Of a DNA stretch of 63,663 nucleotides, positions 8,210 to 17,091 are shown in pieces (the stretch's first letter is position 1; every line of letters starts with the position of its first letter). Made by a program: the position numbers and the translations under genes. The notes beneath the pieces were generated by a model. The model had not been told where the DNA came from, did no database searches, and was given only the letters and a program-made list of their open reading frames with translations. Where the stretch lies: positions 1 to 63,663 of the forward strand of contig SVFO01000024.1 of NCBI GenBank assembly GCA_015056795.1, read 5' to 3'. The DNA is from Lachnospiraceae bacterium. Lineage in GTDB: Bacteria; Bacillota; Clostridia; Lachnospirales; Lachnospiraceae.

Positions 8210-9835
8210 ATGGAAAAGGTGATTCAAAGAACCTATATAGTAATATGCCTTGCCCTGCTTGTGCTGCTTGGATATTATTTCCTGCAGTATCGGGTCAACA
8301 TCGCAACACAAAAGCCGAAGATGGGGAAAGAGCTGTTAAATCCCGTGGCAAGCGATGCAAAGCAGGCGGATGAGGACCTGATTTCAGGAGAGGGCTGGAC
8401 AGGAAGGATTCACATTGACGGCGTGACGGGGAAATATTGTCACCTCATGTTTTATACCATTCACCAGACCGTTGAGATTTACCACGGGGCGGTTCGCGTA
8501 TATTCCATGGTGCCGTCCCCGAAGAATGCATTTGCAAAGACGCCTGGGTGCGTTTGGAATGACGTTTTACTAACCGAGGACATGAATGGTGTAGATCTCT
8601 ATGTGATTTTGACGCCAGTATACCAGGACAAATCCTACGGACTGCCAGAGTTTTATTTGGGAGAAAAGGGAAGCATCGTTTTGGAGATGCTTAGTCAAGA
8701 GCTATTTACCGTCATTGTCAGCCTGATTTTGATCATCATTGGTTCGATCATGTGTTGGTATGTTTTTTTCAACCGTAAGAATTCGGAGGTGGACAAGGAC
8801 TTAACTCTGCTGGGCGTATTACAGTCCTTGGTTGGATTGTGGCGTGTTTCGGATACGGCGCTTGCGAAGATGCTGTTCCATGGTTTGCCGATTTTCTCAT
8901 TGCTGCCATATATGGCAATGATGCTGGCGGTGATTCCGTTCGTGCTGTTCCTAAAGGATCTTTATACGACGCGAGATAATAAGATTTGGTATATTCCTTG
9001 CTGGGCGAGCATTGGCTTGATGGGTCTGGCGCTGTTTTTGCAGTTCTTTAATTTGGCAGATTTTCGGCAGATCCTGATATTGATTCTTTTGACGCTCGGG
9101 TTTGCCATCCTGACCATCCTTTACATGACCGCGAAGGAGTGGAAGAGAAACGGCTGGAACGCCAAGCTGCGGAGAAACCTGCTGGGCATGATGGTGGTTG
9201 TGCTGGGCGTCTGCATGGATGTGGGAACCTATCATTTTAGCCACGGCAAATATGTGACCTCCTTCGTTATTTTAGGATTTTTACTGTATGCCATTGCCCT
9301 TGGCGTTACTCTGTTTAGGGAGTCTGGTGCGCTGATTGTTGCGGGCAAGGGTGCACATAGCATGGAGATGCTTGCATATCATGATAAATTGACGGGAACC
9401 TATAATCGTGCGGCCTTTATCGTAGATACGGATCCCTATGCAGTAGATCCGGAAAATTATGCCGTGGTTGTATTGGACCTGAACAATCTGAAATATTGTA
9501 ATGACCATCTGGGACATGAGATGGGAGACAAATATATCTGTGACAGTGCAGAGATTATCCGCAATACGTTTGGAACCATCGGAAGCGTCTATCGCATGGG
9601 CGGAGACGAGTTCTATTGTCTGATTCCCAAGGGCGGTAAGGCGGCTTGCAGGGAGCAGCTGCTCAACATGGAAAAAATGGTGGAGGAATATAATAAAAAG
9701 AGTGAAGTCATCAAGATCGGCATCGCTTGTGGATATGCGAGATATGACAACCGCATTGATTTTGACCTGAATGCGACGGCAAAGCGTGCAGATCAGCTGA
9801 TGTATCAAAATAAAGAGGAAATGAAAAAACATTAA
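8210..9835 (+). CDS. Membrane-bound diguanylate cyclase (GGDEF), paralogue of the preceding gene
   Basis: 541 aa, the same length and layout as its upstream neighbour: one N-terminal anchor, an extracytoplasmic domain with the shared block TPVYQDKSYGLPEFYLG, about seven membrane segments, then GGDEF with LAYHDKLTGTYNRAAF. GGDEF is intact at 464-468. The I-site RxxD is again missing, so product inhibition is not expected through that site. GGGGGAGAA precedes the ATG. malQ starts 22 bp after the stop, which places glucan metabolism in the same transcript; a functional link is inference. Confidence 0.9.
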   Translation: MEKVIQRTYIVICLALLVLLGYYFLQYRVNIATQKPKMGKELLNPVASDAKQADEDLISGEGWTGRIHIDGVTGKYCHLMFYTIHQTVEIYHGAVRVYSMVPSPKNAFAKTPGCVWNDVLLTEDMNGVDLYVILTPVYQDKSYGLPEFYLGEKGSIVLEMLSQELFTVIVSLILIIIGSIMCWYVFFNRKNSEVDKDLTLLGVLQSLVGLWRVSDTALAKMLFHGLPIFSLLPYMAMMLAVIPFVLFLKDLYTTRDNKIWYIPCWASIGLMGLALFLQFFNLADFRQILILILLTLGFAILTILYMTAKEWKRNGWNAKLRRNLLGMMVVVLGVCMDVGTYHFSHGKYVTSFVILGFLLYAIALGVTLFRESGALIVAGKGAHSMEMLAYHDKLTGTYNRAAFIVDTDPYAVDPENYAVVVLDLNNLKYCNDHLGHEMGDKYICDSAEIIRNTFGTIGSVYRMGGDEFYCLIPKGGKAACREQLLNMEKMVEEYNKKSEVIKIGIACGYARYDNRIDFDLNATAKRADQLMYQNKEEMKKH

Positions 9836-9857
9836 GCTTTAGGAGGATGGATCTATC

Positions 9858-11399
9858 ATGAGAAAACAGGGCATTTTAATGCCGATCTCCAGCCTGCCGT
9901 CAGAGTACGGCATCGGTACCTTTGGCAAGGAGAGCTATGCATTTGTTGATTTTTTGAAAAAGGCAGGCCAGAAGCTGTGGCAGATTTTGCCGCTCGGGCC
10001 TACTGGCTATGGCGCATCTCCTTATCAGGCCTTTTCGACGTTCGCAGGAAATCCGTATTTCATTGATCTGGAGACCTTGATCAAGGAAGGCTTTTTGACG
10101 AAGGAGGAGTGTGATGCCGTCGATTTCGGCGACCATCCCAATTATATTGATTATGGAAAGCTCTATAACGGACGCTTTCCCCTGTTCAAGAAGGCATGGG
10201 AGAGAGCGATTAAGAAGGGCTTAGAGACGCAGAAGGATTATGTGGAATTCATCAAAAAGAATTCCTTCTGGCTGGATGATTATGCCATGTTTATGGCTCT
10301 GAAGGATGCCTTCCCGGGCAAGGGCTTTATGGATTGGGAGGAGGGCCTTCGTCTTCGCAAGCCCCTGACGATGGCACAGTATCAAAGACAGCTGGCTGAT
10401 GAGATTCGCTGCTACAAGTTCCAACAATATGAGTTCAGCAAGCAATGGAAGGCCTTGAAGCTCTACGCAAACCGTGCGGGAATCGAAATCATTGGTGATA
10501 TTCCTATCTATGTTGCATCTGACAGTGCGGATGTTTGGTCGCATCCCGAGCTGTTCCAGATTGATGAGGATGGAAGACCGATCGGTGTTGCAGGCTGCCC
10601 GCCTGATGCCTTTTCCGCAACAGGTCAGCTCTGGGGAAATCCTTTGTATCGCTGGGAGTTTCATAAGGTGACCAACTATGCTTGGTGGTATCAGCGCCTG
10701 AATTATTGCTACAATCTGTATGACATTGTCCGCTTAGATCATTTCCGCGGCTTTGATGAGTATTGGTTTGTTCCTTATGGAGCAGAGACGGCTGCTGGCG
10801 GTCATTGGGAAAAGGGCCCTGGCGCAGAGCTGTTTGAGGTTCTGACGAGGAAGATGGCAGACAGAAGCAATAAGGGAACGGGTAGAAGAGGTAAGCTCGC
10901 AGATAAGAAGGTTATTGCAGAGGATTTGGGTGTTCTGACGGAGGGCGTGTTCCGCCTGCTGGAGGAGACGGGATATCCTGGTATGAAGATTCTGCAGTTT
11001 GCATTTGACGAGGGACCTGACGGCGAGGGCATGTACCTGCCTTACAACTATGAGAGAAATTGCGTCGTTTACACGGGTACGCATGACAATGAGACAACGC
11101 TTGGATGGATCCGCAACAGAAGTAAGGAGCAGAATGCCTTCCTGATGGATTATCTGAATTGCACGGAGGATAAGGAACTGCTCTGGGCGATGATTCGCGC
11201 GGCCATTTCCAGCGTGGCAGACACAGCTATCATTCCCTTGCAGGATTATCTCGAGCTTGGCAACGAGGCGAGAATCAATATGCCTTCCACGCTTGGTGAT
11301 AACTGGAAGTGGCGAATGAGCAAGGGTGACTGCACGGAAGAGCTGGCTCAGAAGATCTATAATTTGACAAGAACCTTCGGAAGACTGAAGGATCATTAA
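9858..11399 (+). CDS. malQ: 4-alpha-glucanotransferase (amylomaltase, GH77)
   Basis: 513 aa, typical of GH77. It transfers alpha-1,4-glucan segments between maltooligosaccharides in glycogen or maltodextrin turnover and is cytoplasmic. Diagnostic segments include GILMPISSLPSEYGIGTFG at the start, GPTGYGASPYQ, and the catalytic triad: nucleophile Asp294 in RLDHFRGFD, acid/base Glu355 in AEDLGVL, and Asp410 in GTHDNETT. TAGGAGGATGG precedes the ATG. A strong hairpin terminator follows. Confidence 0.97.
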   Translation: MRKQGILMPISSLPSEYGIGTFGKESYAFVDFLKKAGQKLWQILPLGPTGYGASPYQAFSTFAGNPYFIDLETLIKEGFLTKEECDAVDFGDHPNYIDYGKLYNGRFPLFKKAWERAIKKGLETQKDYVEFIKKNSFWLDDYAMFMALKDAFPGKGFMDWEEGLRLRKPLTMAQYQRQLADEIRCYKFQQYEFSKQWKALKLYANRAGIEIIGDIPIYVASDSADVWSHPELFQIDEDGRPIGVAGCPPDAFSATGQLWGNPLYRWEFHKVTNYAWWYQRLNYCYNLYDIVRLDHFRGFDEYWFVPYGAETAAGGHWEKGPGAELFEVLTRKMADRSNKGTGRRGKLADKKVIAEDLGVLTEGVFRLLEETGYPGMKILQFAFDEGPDGEGMYLPYNYERNCVVYTGTHDNETTLGWIRNRSKEQNAFLMDYLNCTEDKELLWAMIRAAISSVADTAIIPLQDYLELGNEARINMPSTLGDNWKWRMSKGDCTEELAQKIYNLTRTFGRLKDH

Positions 11400-11408
11400 A
11401 ACAAAAAG

Positions 11409-11437
11409 CCCCTGCCTTCGCGGCAGGGGTTATTATT
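11409..11437. terminator. Bidirectional terminator between convergent malQ and CYTH genes
   Basis: Stem CCCCTGCC (11409-11416) / GGCAGGGG (11422-11429) with a 5-nt loop. On the plus strand it is followed by TTATTATT; on the minus strand by CTTTTTGTTTT, so it works best for the minus-strand gene. Confidence 0.8.
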
Positions 11438-11465
11438 GAGAGAACAGAACGAGAACCGATGATGC

Positions 11466-11975
11466 TTATGACGTCGGGAGGTTGCTGGGCAACATCATTG
11501 CCATGTAGGAATTATGATACTCCTTACAATAGGTGACGTCATCTAAGAACCAATCTGGCGGAACGAAGGCCTCTGCGGCATCCTTGCTGCCAAACTCTAC
11601 CTCCGCGATGATGAGGTCGGTGAAATCGCCCTCGAAGACGTCGATCTCGATCGTCAGGGTGTAGTCAGCGGGAGGCTTCGGAAAACCATCCTTGAAGCCA
11701 GGATTCTTTAAGGGAATCAGATAACGCTTCTTGGAGATAACATGTCCATCGGCCTTAGCGCGAAGATGATAATAAGCCTCCTCCGTCAGGTCGAGATTGT
11801 ACTCCTCACGCGTCATCATACCCTTACCCTTATAGGTCATGTAATAATCGTCATCCTCCTTGCGGACGCGAACTACGGGATCCACGCAAAGATAGGCCTG
11901 CTCAATGTGATGGCAGGGGTAGGATTCTAGATTGTCAGGAAGTCTTTTCAGTAAAAATTTGCGTTCTATTTCCAC
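11466..11975 (-). CDS. CYTH domain protein (triphosphate tunnel metalloenzyme)
   Basis: 169 aa starting at GTG 11975, behind AGAAAGGG. The protein opens directly with the family signature VEIERKFLL (ExExK), followed by alternating Arg/Lys/Glu strands: RVRKEDDDYYMTYKGKG, ISKKRYLIP, LTIEIDVFEG and IIAEVEFGS. These line the triphosphate-binding tunnel. Family members hydrolyse inorganic triphosphate, thiamine triphosphate or make cyclic nucleotides; the substrate here is not decidable. A longer frame opening at 12026 would add 17 residues ahead of the signature and is less likely. Confidence 0.88.
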   Translation of the reverse strand: MEIERKFLLKRLPDNLESYPCHHIEQAYLCVDPVVRVRKEDDDYYMTYKGKGMMTREEYNLDLTEEAYYHLRAKADGHVISKKRYLIPLKNPGFKDGFPKPPADYTLTIEIDVFEGDFTDLIIAEVEFGSKDAAEAFVPPDWFLDDVTYCKEYHNSYMAMMLPSNLPTS

Positions 11976-12321
11976 GACGTTAGTCCCTTTCTGTATGCTT
12001 AAGAAGTAGTGTGAAAAGTAGATCACTACATCTGTTCTTAGTATAACATAAAAATAATGGCCTGAATAGTCATAATGAAAAAATTATTCAGTTGTTTACG
12101 TAGAAATAGATGCACGATAGGATGTTTGGAAGTGCAATTTTTTTCCTTTCATTGGAAACTGCTTTATGTTATGATGCTATCAGGGCTTGCGTGAAAAAGA
12201 CAGTTCGCGACAGCTTTAGAGCCTTTTACGACAAACTTTGTCTGGAAAATGCGGAGGGTGTTATGATTGGCTCGGAACTGGGAAACTTAACAAAATAGTT
12301 TTAAGGAAAGAGGAAAAGGTT
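11976..12321. other. Divergent intergenic region between CYTH and ABC exporter genes
   Basis: 346 bp. A minus-strand -10 TATACT lies at 12040-12045 for the CYTH gene. For the ABC gene the best plus-strand candidate is TTTCAT (12147-12152), 17 bp, TATGAT (12170-12175), which is weak. A 7-bp inverted pair CTGAATA/TATTCAG occurs around 12062-12093. I see no convincing gene; a 62-codon open frame here lacks a binding site and family features. Confidence 0.4.
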
Positions 12322-13068
12322 ATGCTAAACGTATCTCACGTAACAAAGAAGTATGGTAAATTACTGGCATGCAACGACGTGGATTTTCATTTGGATCCCG
12401 GAAGCGTTACGGTTCTTTTGGGACCGAACGGCGCGGGAAAGAGTACCATCATGAAATCCATCATTGGATTTTTGAAATATGAGGGACAGATTACCGTTGG
12501 TGGTTTTCCGAATAAGACAACGGATGCCAGAAAGCTTTTGGGTTATATTCCTGAGATGCCGGCTCTGTATCCGAATTTGACGGTTTCTGAGCATTTGGAA
12601 TTCCTGGCAAGAGCCTATCGCATGACGAATTATAGGGAGAAGGCCGATGCGCTGCTGGAGCGGTTTGAGCTTTCTGATAAAAAGAAAAAGTTTGGCGATG
12701 AGCTTTCCAAGGGCATGCAGCAGAAGCTGAATCTCTGCCTGGGACTTTTGACGGAGCCGAAGATGGTGCTTTTGGATGAGCCCATGATTGGTCTGGATCC
12801 GCATGCAATCAAGCAGTTAAAGGACATGTTTGAGGAAATGAGAAATGATGGAAAGACGCTCCTTGTCAGCACGCACATTATCGACAGCGTGGACATGCTT
12901 TGGGACAGGGCGCTGATCATGCAGGCAGGCCAGATCAAGGCGAACGTGACCAGAGAAGAAATGGAAAGAGATGGCCGTACGCTGGAGCAGCTCTTCTTCG
13001 ACGTGACGGAGGGCGTAAAGCAGGAAGACATGCAGCATACGGAAGCTGAAAAGCCCGGAAAGGAGTGA
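12322..13068 (+). CDS. ABC transporter ATP-binding protein
   Basis: 248 aa. Walker A GPNGAGKS at 34-41, signature LSKGMQQKLNL, and Walker B VLLDEP with Asp152-Glu153, then the His switch STHI. It belongs to the ABC-2/CcmA-like exporter ATPases. The start is ATG 12322 behind AGAGGAAAAGG; an open frame reaching back to 12238 has no binding site. It is followed immediately by its membrane partner, whose ribosome binding site lies within the end of this gene, so the two are translationally coupled. Confidence 0.93.
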   Translation: MLNVSHVTKKYGKLLACNDVDFHLDPGSVTVLLGPNGAGKSTIMKSIIGFLKYEGQITVGGFPNKTTDARKLLGYIPEMPALYPNLTVSEHLEFLARAYRMTNYREKADALLERFELSDKKKKFGDELSKGMQQKLNLCLGLLTEPKMVLLDEPMIGLDPHAIKQLKDMFEEMRNDGKTLLVSTHIIDSVDMLWDRALIMQAGQIKANVTREEMERDGRTLEQLFFDVTEGVKQEDMQHTEAEKPGKE

Positions 13069-13073
13069 TCGGT

Positions 13074-14786
13074 ATGAGGATGTTTTTGTACTATGCCGTA
13101 CATTCCTTTTGGAATCAGCTGAAAAAGCTATTTAAGTCTTGGGTGATTGCGTTTATCCTGATCTGTTTTGTGGTTGGTGCAGGTATTGGAATTCTTGCAG
13201 TCACCATTTCGAATCTGGCTGAGCAGAAGCAGGCAGAAACGGAAATCACGGAGCAGATGGAACAGACGGAAGAGGATGAGGACGAGCAGGAAGAGAAACC
13301 AGAATCTGCGTTTCAGGTCATGATTCGCGACGAAATTGGATATGCTAGCTTTATCGAACTTATTGCTGGCGGATTGGTGATCCTTATCTTGGCGCTTTCC
13401 ATTGTCAATGCAGATAAAAATGCAGGAAAGATTTTCCTGCCAGCGGATGTCAATCTCTTATTCCCATCGCCGCTAAAACCGCAGTCAGTCATGATGTTTC
13501 GTATTGCAAATCAGCTGGGGCAGATGCTGATCCTTGGTCTTTATCTGATGTTCCAATTGCCGAACCTTGTCATAAACCTTGGATTGAACATTTGGGCAGC
13601 GTTGGCGCTCATCGTAGCATTTTGTATTTTGAATTTCTTCTCCACGTTATTCCAGCTTTTATTCTATTTGCTGGGAAATGTTTCCTTTACGGTGAAGAAG
13701 ATGCTGCGTCCCGTATTGGTGACGGGTCTTGCAATTGTTGCAGGTCTCTTCTTTATGTACCAGAGGACGAGTGGCCTTGCAATGCCAGTAGCCGCTGCGA
13801 GATTCTTTAATGCAAAGGGAACGCAGTATATTCCTTTCTGGGGCTGGCTGAAGGGCTTTTGCCGTGCGGCAGTGGATCAAAACTTGGGCGCAGCCATGCT
13901 GTATTTAGGCTTGATCGTGGTCGGAGCCGCTGTAATGATCTATGTGATCTGGAGCCTGAAGGTAGACTTTTATGAGGATGCCATGGCGAAATCCGAGGAG
14001 GTTGCAGAGCTGCTGGAGGCTGCGAGAACTCAGAACAACGGGTTTATGATGAAGAGAAAGAAGGATCGCAGTGAGAAGCTGAAAAGAGATGGCTTGCAGA
14101 AGGGGTGTGGAGCGAATGTTTTCTTTTTCAAAAACATGTACAATCGTTTCCGCTTTGCTCATTTTGGCATCTTCACGAAGACTATGGAATTTTACCTTCT
14201 GACGGCGGTTGCCGTAGGATTGGTTTGCAGACTTTCCCTTCAGACAAATAATGTACTGCTTTTGGTTGCGGTATTTGCAGGTCTGTGCTTTTATCGCTCT
14301 CTCGGGAATCCGCTGGAGGCAGACACGAAGATGTCCTATTTCGTAATGATCCCTGAGAACACATGGGCGAAGCTGTTTTATTCCCTGCTCGCAGGACTTG
14401 TGAATACGGCGCTGGACATGGTAGTGCCGATGATTGTTGGAGCGCTGATCATGGGCGCAAATCCCCTGGTTGCCGTTGCTTGGATCTTTGCCATTTTGTC
14501 CATTGATTTATATTCGACGATTGTTGGTGCCTTTATCAACCTGTCCCTGCCCGCAAATGCAGGTCTTACCATCAAGCAGTTTGTGCAGGTCATGTTTGTA
14601 TATTTTGGTATTCTGCCTGACGTTTTGGTATTGGCAGTCGGCGGGGCGCTTGGTCATATCTACTTAGGCGCGGCAGCAGCATTTCTGATCAATTTGGCAT
14701 TGGGCTTCCTGTTCTTCGTGCTGGCATCCATGTGTCTGGAGCCTCACGGCGGAACCCGACCTGTAAGATCAACGTCATTTAACTAA
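13074..14786 (+). CDS. Putative ABC exporter membrane subunit
   Basis: 570 aa with about 12 hydrophobic segments in two halves. Between the first and second membrane segments is a strongly acidic, Glu/Gln-rich stretch (EQTEEDEDEQEEKPES) likely exposed as a coiled or disordered loop. LFPSPLKPQSVMMFRI after the second segment is characteristic of the Firmicutes putative ABC exporter family. The start is ATG 13074, with AAGGAG 8 bp upstream inside the end of the ATPase gene. The transported substrate is unknown. Confidence 0.8.
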   Translation: MRMFLYYAVHSFWNQLKKLFKSWVIAFILICFVVGAGIGILAVTISNLAEQKQAETEITEQMEQTEEDEDEQEEKPESAFQVMIRDEIGYASFIELIAGGLVILILALSIVNADKNAGKIFLPADVNLLFPSPLKPQSVMMFRIANQLGQMLILGLYLMFQLPNLVINLGLNIWAALALIVAFCILNFFSTLFQLLFYLLGNVSFTVKKMLRPVLVTGLAIVAGLFFMYQRTSGLAMPVAAARFFNAKGTQYIPFWGWLKGFCRAAVDQNLGAAMLYLGLIVVGAAVMIYVIWSLKVDFYEDAMAKSEEVAELLEAARTQNNGFMMKRKKDRSEKLKRDGLQKGCGANVFFFKNMYNRFRFAHFGIFTKTMEFYLLTAVAVGLVCRLSLQTNNVLLLVAVFAGLCFYRSLGNPLEADTKMSYFVMIPENTWAKLFYSLLAGLVNTALDMVVPMIVGALIMGANPLVAVAWIFAILSIDLYSTIVGAFINLSLPANAGLTIKQFVQVMFVYFGILPDVLVLAVGGALGHIYLGAAAAFLINLALGFLFFVLASMCLEPHGGTRPVRSTSFN

Positions 14787-14871
14787 GGGCTTGGCAAGAA
14801 CTCGGGGGCAAAAGACCTTTTGACCCCAACATCATGATATAGAATTAGAATGAAAAAGAAGGGAGAAGGGT

Positions 14872-15435
14872 ATGAGTAAGATCGGTATTTTCTTTGCGGA
14901 GGGTTTTGAGGAGATTGAAGCATTGACTGTCGTTGACATATGCAGAAGATGCAATATCGAGGTCGAGATGGTATCGGCCTATGGAGAAAAGCAGGTGCTT
15001 GGGTCGCATGATATTTTGGTTGGCGTGGACAAGGGCATCGAAGAAGCCGATTTTTCCTCCTATGACATGATTGTTCTGCCTGGCGGCGGAAAGGGTACGC
15101 AGGGCTTGGAAGCATGTGTACCGCTGATGGAAAAGGTGGATGAGTTTTATAATACGGGGAAATACATTGCGGCGATCTGTGCAGCGCCTAGTATTTTCGG
15201 ACATCGCGGCATCTTAAAGGGGCGCAGGGCTTGTAGCTATCCTACCTTTGAAAGTCACTTAGAGGGCGCAACCGTCACGGCGGGTCCCGTAGAAGTCGAC
15301 GGAAAGGTGATTACCTCCCGCGGCATGGGTACCTCCATCGATTTTGCTCTGGCCATCGCAGAGGTGTTCTGTGGCAAGGAGGCAGCGCGTGACATGGCGG
15401 CGAAGGTTGTATATAACGGTCCGTTTAAGGCATGA
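14872..15435 (+). CDS. DJ-1/PfpI family protein
   Basis: 187 aa, the normal size of DJ-1/YajL/ThiJ proteins. It opens with IGIFFAEGFEEIEAL, where the conserved Glu sits at the start, and has the nucleophile elbow AICAAPS with Cys103. The later GPVEVDGKVITSRG and FALAIAE segments also fit. Members act as glyoxalase III or deglycase-like protein and nucleotide repair enzymes, or as redox sensors; which applies is not decidable. GGGAGAAGGGT precedes the ATG. The 85 bp before it contain a G/C hairpin (14804-14827) without a U-tract. Confidence 0.92.
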   Translation: MSKIGIFFAEGFEEIEALTVVDICRRCNIEVEMVSAYGEKQVLGSHDILVGVDKGIEEADFSSYDMIVLPGGGKGTQGLEACVPLMEKVDEFYNTGKYIAAICAAPSIFGHRGILKGRRACSYPTFESHLEGATVTAGPVEVDGKVITSRGMGTSIDFALAIAEVFCGKEAARDMAAKVVYNGPFKA

Positions 15436-15512
15436 ACTAACATGAAAAAGTCGCTTTGGTCATGAAATAGGTCTTGTTTTAAGAAGGCAAAGCTGGTAAG
15501 GAGAATTAGAAC

Positions 15513-16796
15513 ATGAAGGAAAGTATGAAATGCACGGAGGAGCTGCTCCACTTTATTGAGGATAGTCCTAGCTGCTATCACGCGATTGCAAAGGCAGGAG
15601 AGATTTATCGGGAGCAGGGCTTCGTGGAGCTGGATGAAAAGAAGGCATGGAAGCTTTCTTGGGGCAAAAGCTATTTTGTCACGAGAAATGATTCCTCGCT
15701 AATCGCCTTTCGCCTCCCTGAGAAAAAGGAAAAGGTGAAGGGATATCACATGGCGGCGGCGCATTGCGACTCACCTACGTTCAAGGTGAAGGAGCATCCA
15801 GAGCGTAAGGGAGAGCTTTATGTCACTCTGAACGTGGAACGATATGGCGGCATGATTCATTCCAGTTGGCTGGACCGTCCTCTTTCCGTGGCAGGGCGCA
15901 TCGCCATCGAGGATGCCAAAACGGGAGAGATCAAGACAAAGCTGGTCAACATAGATCGGGATCTTCTGGTGATTCCGAATTTGGCGATCCACATGAATCG
16001 CGACGTCAATAAGGGCATGGAGTATCATCCTCAGACGGATCTGCAGCCCCTGTTTTCAGAAAAGGATGCGTCCTCCTTCCTAGAGGTTGTGGCGAAGGCA
16101 GCAGGCGTAAAACCTGACGCAATTTTGGGACATGACCTGTTCCTGTATGTCAGAGATTCTGGAAGGATCTTCGGTGCGGAGAAGGAGTTTGTCCTTTCAC
16201 CGAAGCTAGATGATTTACAGTGTGTTTATGCTTTGACGGAAGCGCATGCTAAGACGCCCGTAGGTTCCTATGTGACCATGAACGCCATCTTTGACAACGA
16301 GGAGGTCGGAAGCGGTTCAAATCAGGGAGCAGACTCGACCTTCCTGCAGGACGTGCTTCTTCGTATGGGAGAGAGTCTTGATATTTCTCCTGCAAAGCAG
16401 AGGGAGTGGATTGCGGCAGGCTTTCTGATTTCCGCGGATAACGCACATGCAGTGCATCCAAACCATCCAGAGAAGGCAGATCCGACAAATCATCCCACCT
16501 TGAATGGCGGCCCAGTGCTGAAATTCAATGGCACGCAGAAATACACGACGGACGGCGTAACGGGAGCAAGGTTCAAGAGCCTGTGTAAGAAGGCGGGTGT
16601 TCCCTGTCAGACCTTCGTGAATCATTCCGACGTTCCTGGCGGCAGTACGCTGGGTAATATTTCGACCTCTCACGTATCCATTCCCAGCGCTGACATTGGC
16701 CTTCCGCAGCTGGCCATGCATTCGGCCGTGGAAACTGGAGGCACAAAAGACACGCTGATGGCGATAAAAGTCATGAAGGAGTATTTTTCAGAATAA
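15513..16796 (+). CDS. M18 family aminopeptidase
   Basis: 427 aa. A zinc aminopeptidase of the aspartyl aminopeptidase family that trims N-terminal residues from peptides in the cytoplasm. Visible motifs are AAHCDSPTFKVKEHPE (metal His-x-Asp), DNEEVGSGSNQGADS (bridging Asp and catalytic Glu-Glu) and a late AMHSAVETGG with the last metal His. TAAGGAGAATT precedes the ATG. It has its own terminator 25 bp downstream. Confidence 0.95.
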   Translation: MKESMKCTEELLHFIEDSPSCYHAIAKAGEIYREQGFVELDEKKAWKLSWGKSYFVTRNDSSLIAFRLPEKKEKVKGYHMAAAHCDSPTFKVKEHPERKGELYVTLNVERYGGMIHSSWLDRPLSVAGRIAIEDAKTGEIKTKLVNIDRDLLVIPNLAIHMNRDVNKGMEYHPQTDLQPLFSEKDASSFLEVVAKAAGVKPDAILGHDLFLYVRDSGRIFGAEKEFVLSPKLDDLQCVYALTEAHAKTPVGSYVTMNAIFDNEEVGSGSNQGADSTFLQDVLLRMGESLDISPAKQREWIAAGFLISADNAHAVHPNHPEKADPTNHPTLNGGPVLKFNGTQKYTTDGVTGARFKSLCKKAGVPCQTFVNHSDVPGGSTLGNISTSHVSIPSADIGLPQLAMHSAVETGGTKDTLMAIKVMKEYFSE

Positions 16797-16821
16797 TTCA
16801 AAAAACATAGAAAATATATGC

Positions 16822-16858
16822 AAATCGGAGCAATATTTCATACTGCTCCGATTTTTTT
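16822..16858 (+). terminator. Terminator of the M18 aminopeptidase gene
   Basis: Perfect 11-bp stem AAATCGGAGCA (16822-16832) / TGCTCCGATTT (16844-16854) with an 11-nt loop, followed by further T residues. Confidence 0.9.
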
Positions 16859-16894
16859 GTGCGATATTAACAAAACAAGGAAACGAATATTGTA

Positions 16895-16934
16895 AAAAGA
16901 GTTTCTTGTAACATGGAAACTCTTTTGCTATAAT
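16895..16934 (+). promoter_or_regulatory. Promoter and palindromic operator of the galactoside locus
   Basis: An 11-bp perfect inverted repeat AAAAGAGTTTC (16895-16905) / GAAACTCTTTT (16916-16926) encloses the -35 hexamer TTGTAA (16906-16911). The -10 TATAAT is at 16929-16934 with a 17-bp spacer. A regulator bound to the palindrome would block RNA polymerase. The likely binder is the TetR protein encoded just downstream (autorepression); that is inference. Extra GGAAAC half-sites lie at 16879, 16964 (reverse) and 17054. Confidence 0.75.
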
Positions 16935-17091
16935 GATAGTAAAGAAACCATGATATAATAAACCGTTTCCACATGCTAATACAATTCACCCTCAGAAAAA
17001 TGATGTTTGAGGAAACAAAAATGGGAAGGCTGAAGGAAGGCTTGTTGGCAGGTGGAAACGAAACAGCACCAGAATAAAGGAGGAAAAACAA

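Noticed and set aside
12110..12298. 62-codon frame before the ABC ATPase gene
   Set aside because: No binding site, no family resemblance, and it covers the only promoter candidates for the ABC gene.
14804..14827. GGGGGCAAAAG/CTTTTGACCCC hairpin as a terminator of the ABC exporter operon
   Set aside because: One mismatch, a very tight loop and no U-tract follow, so termination is doubtful. Mentioned only in the neighbouring entry.
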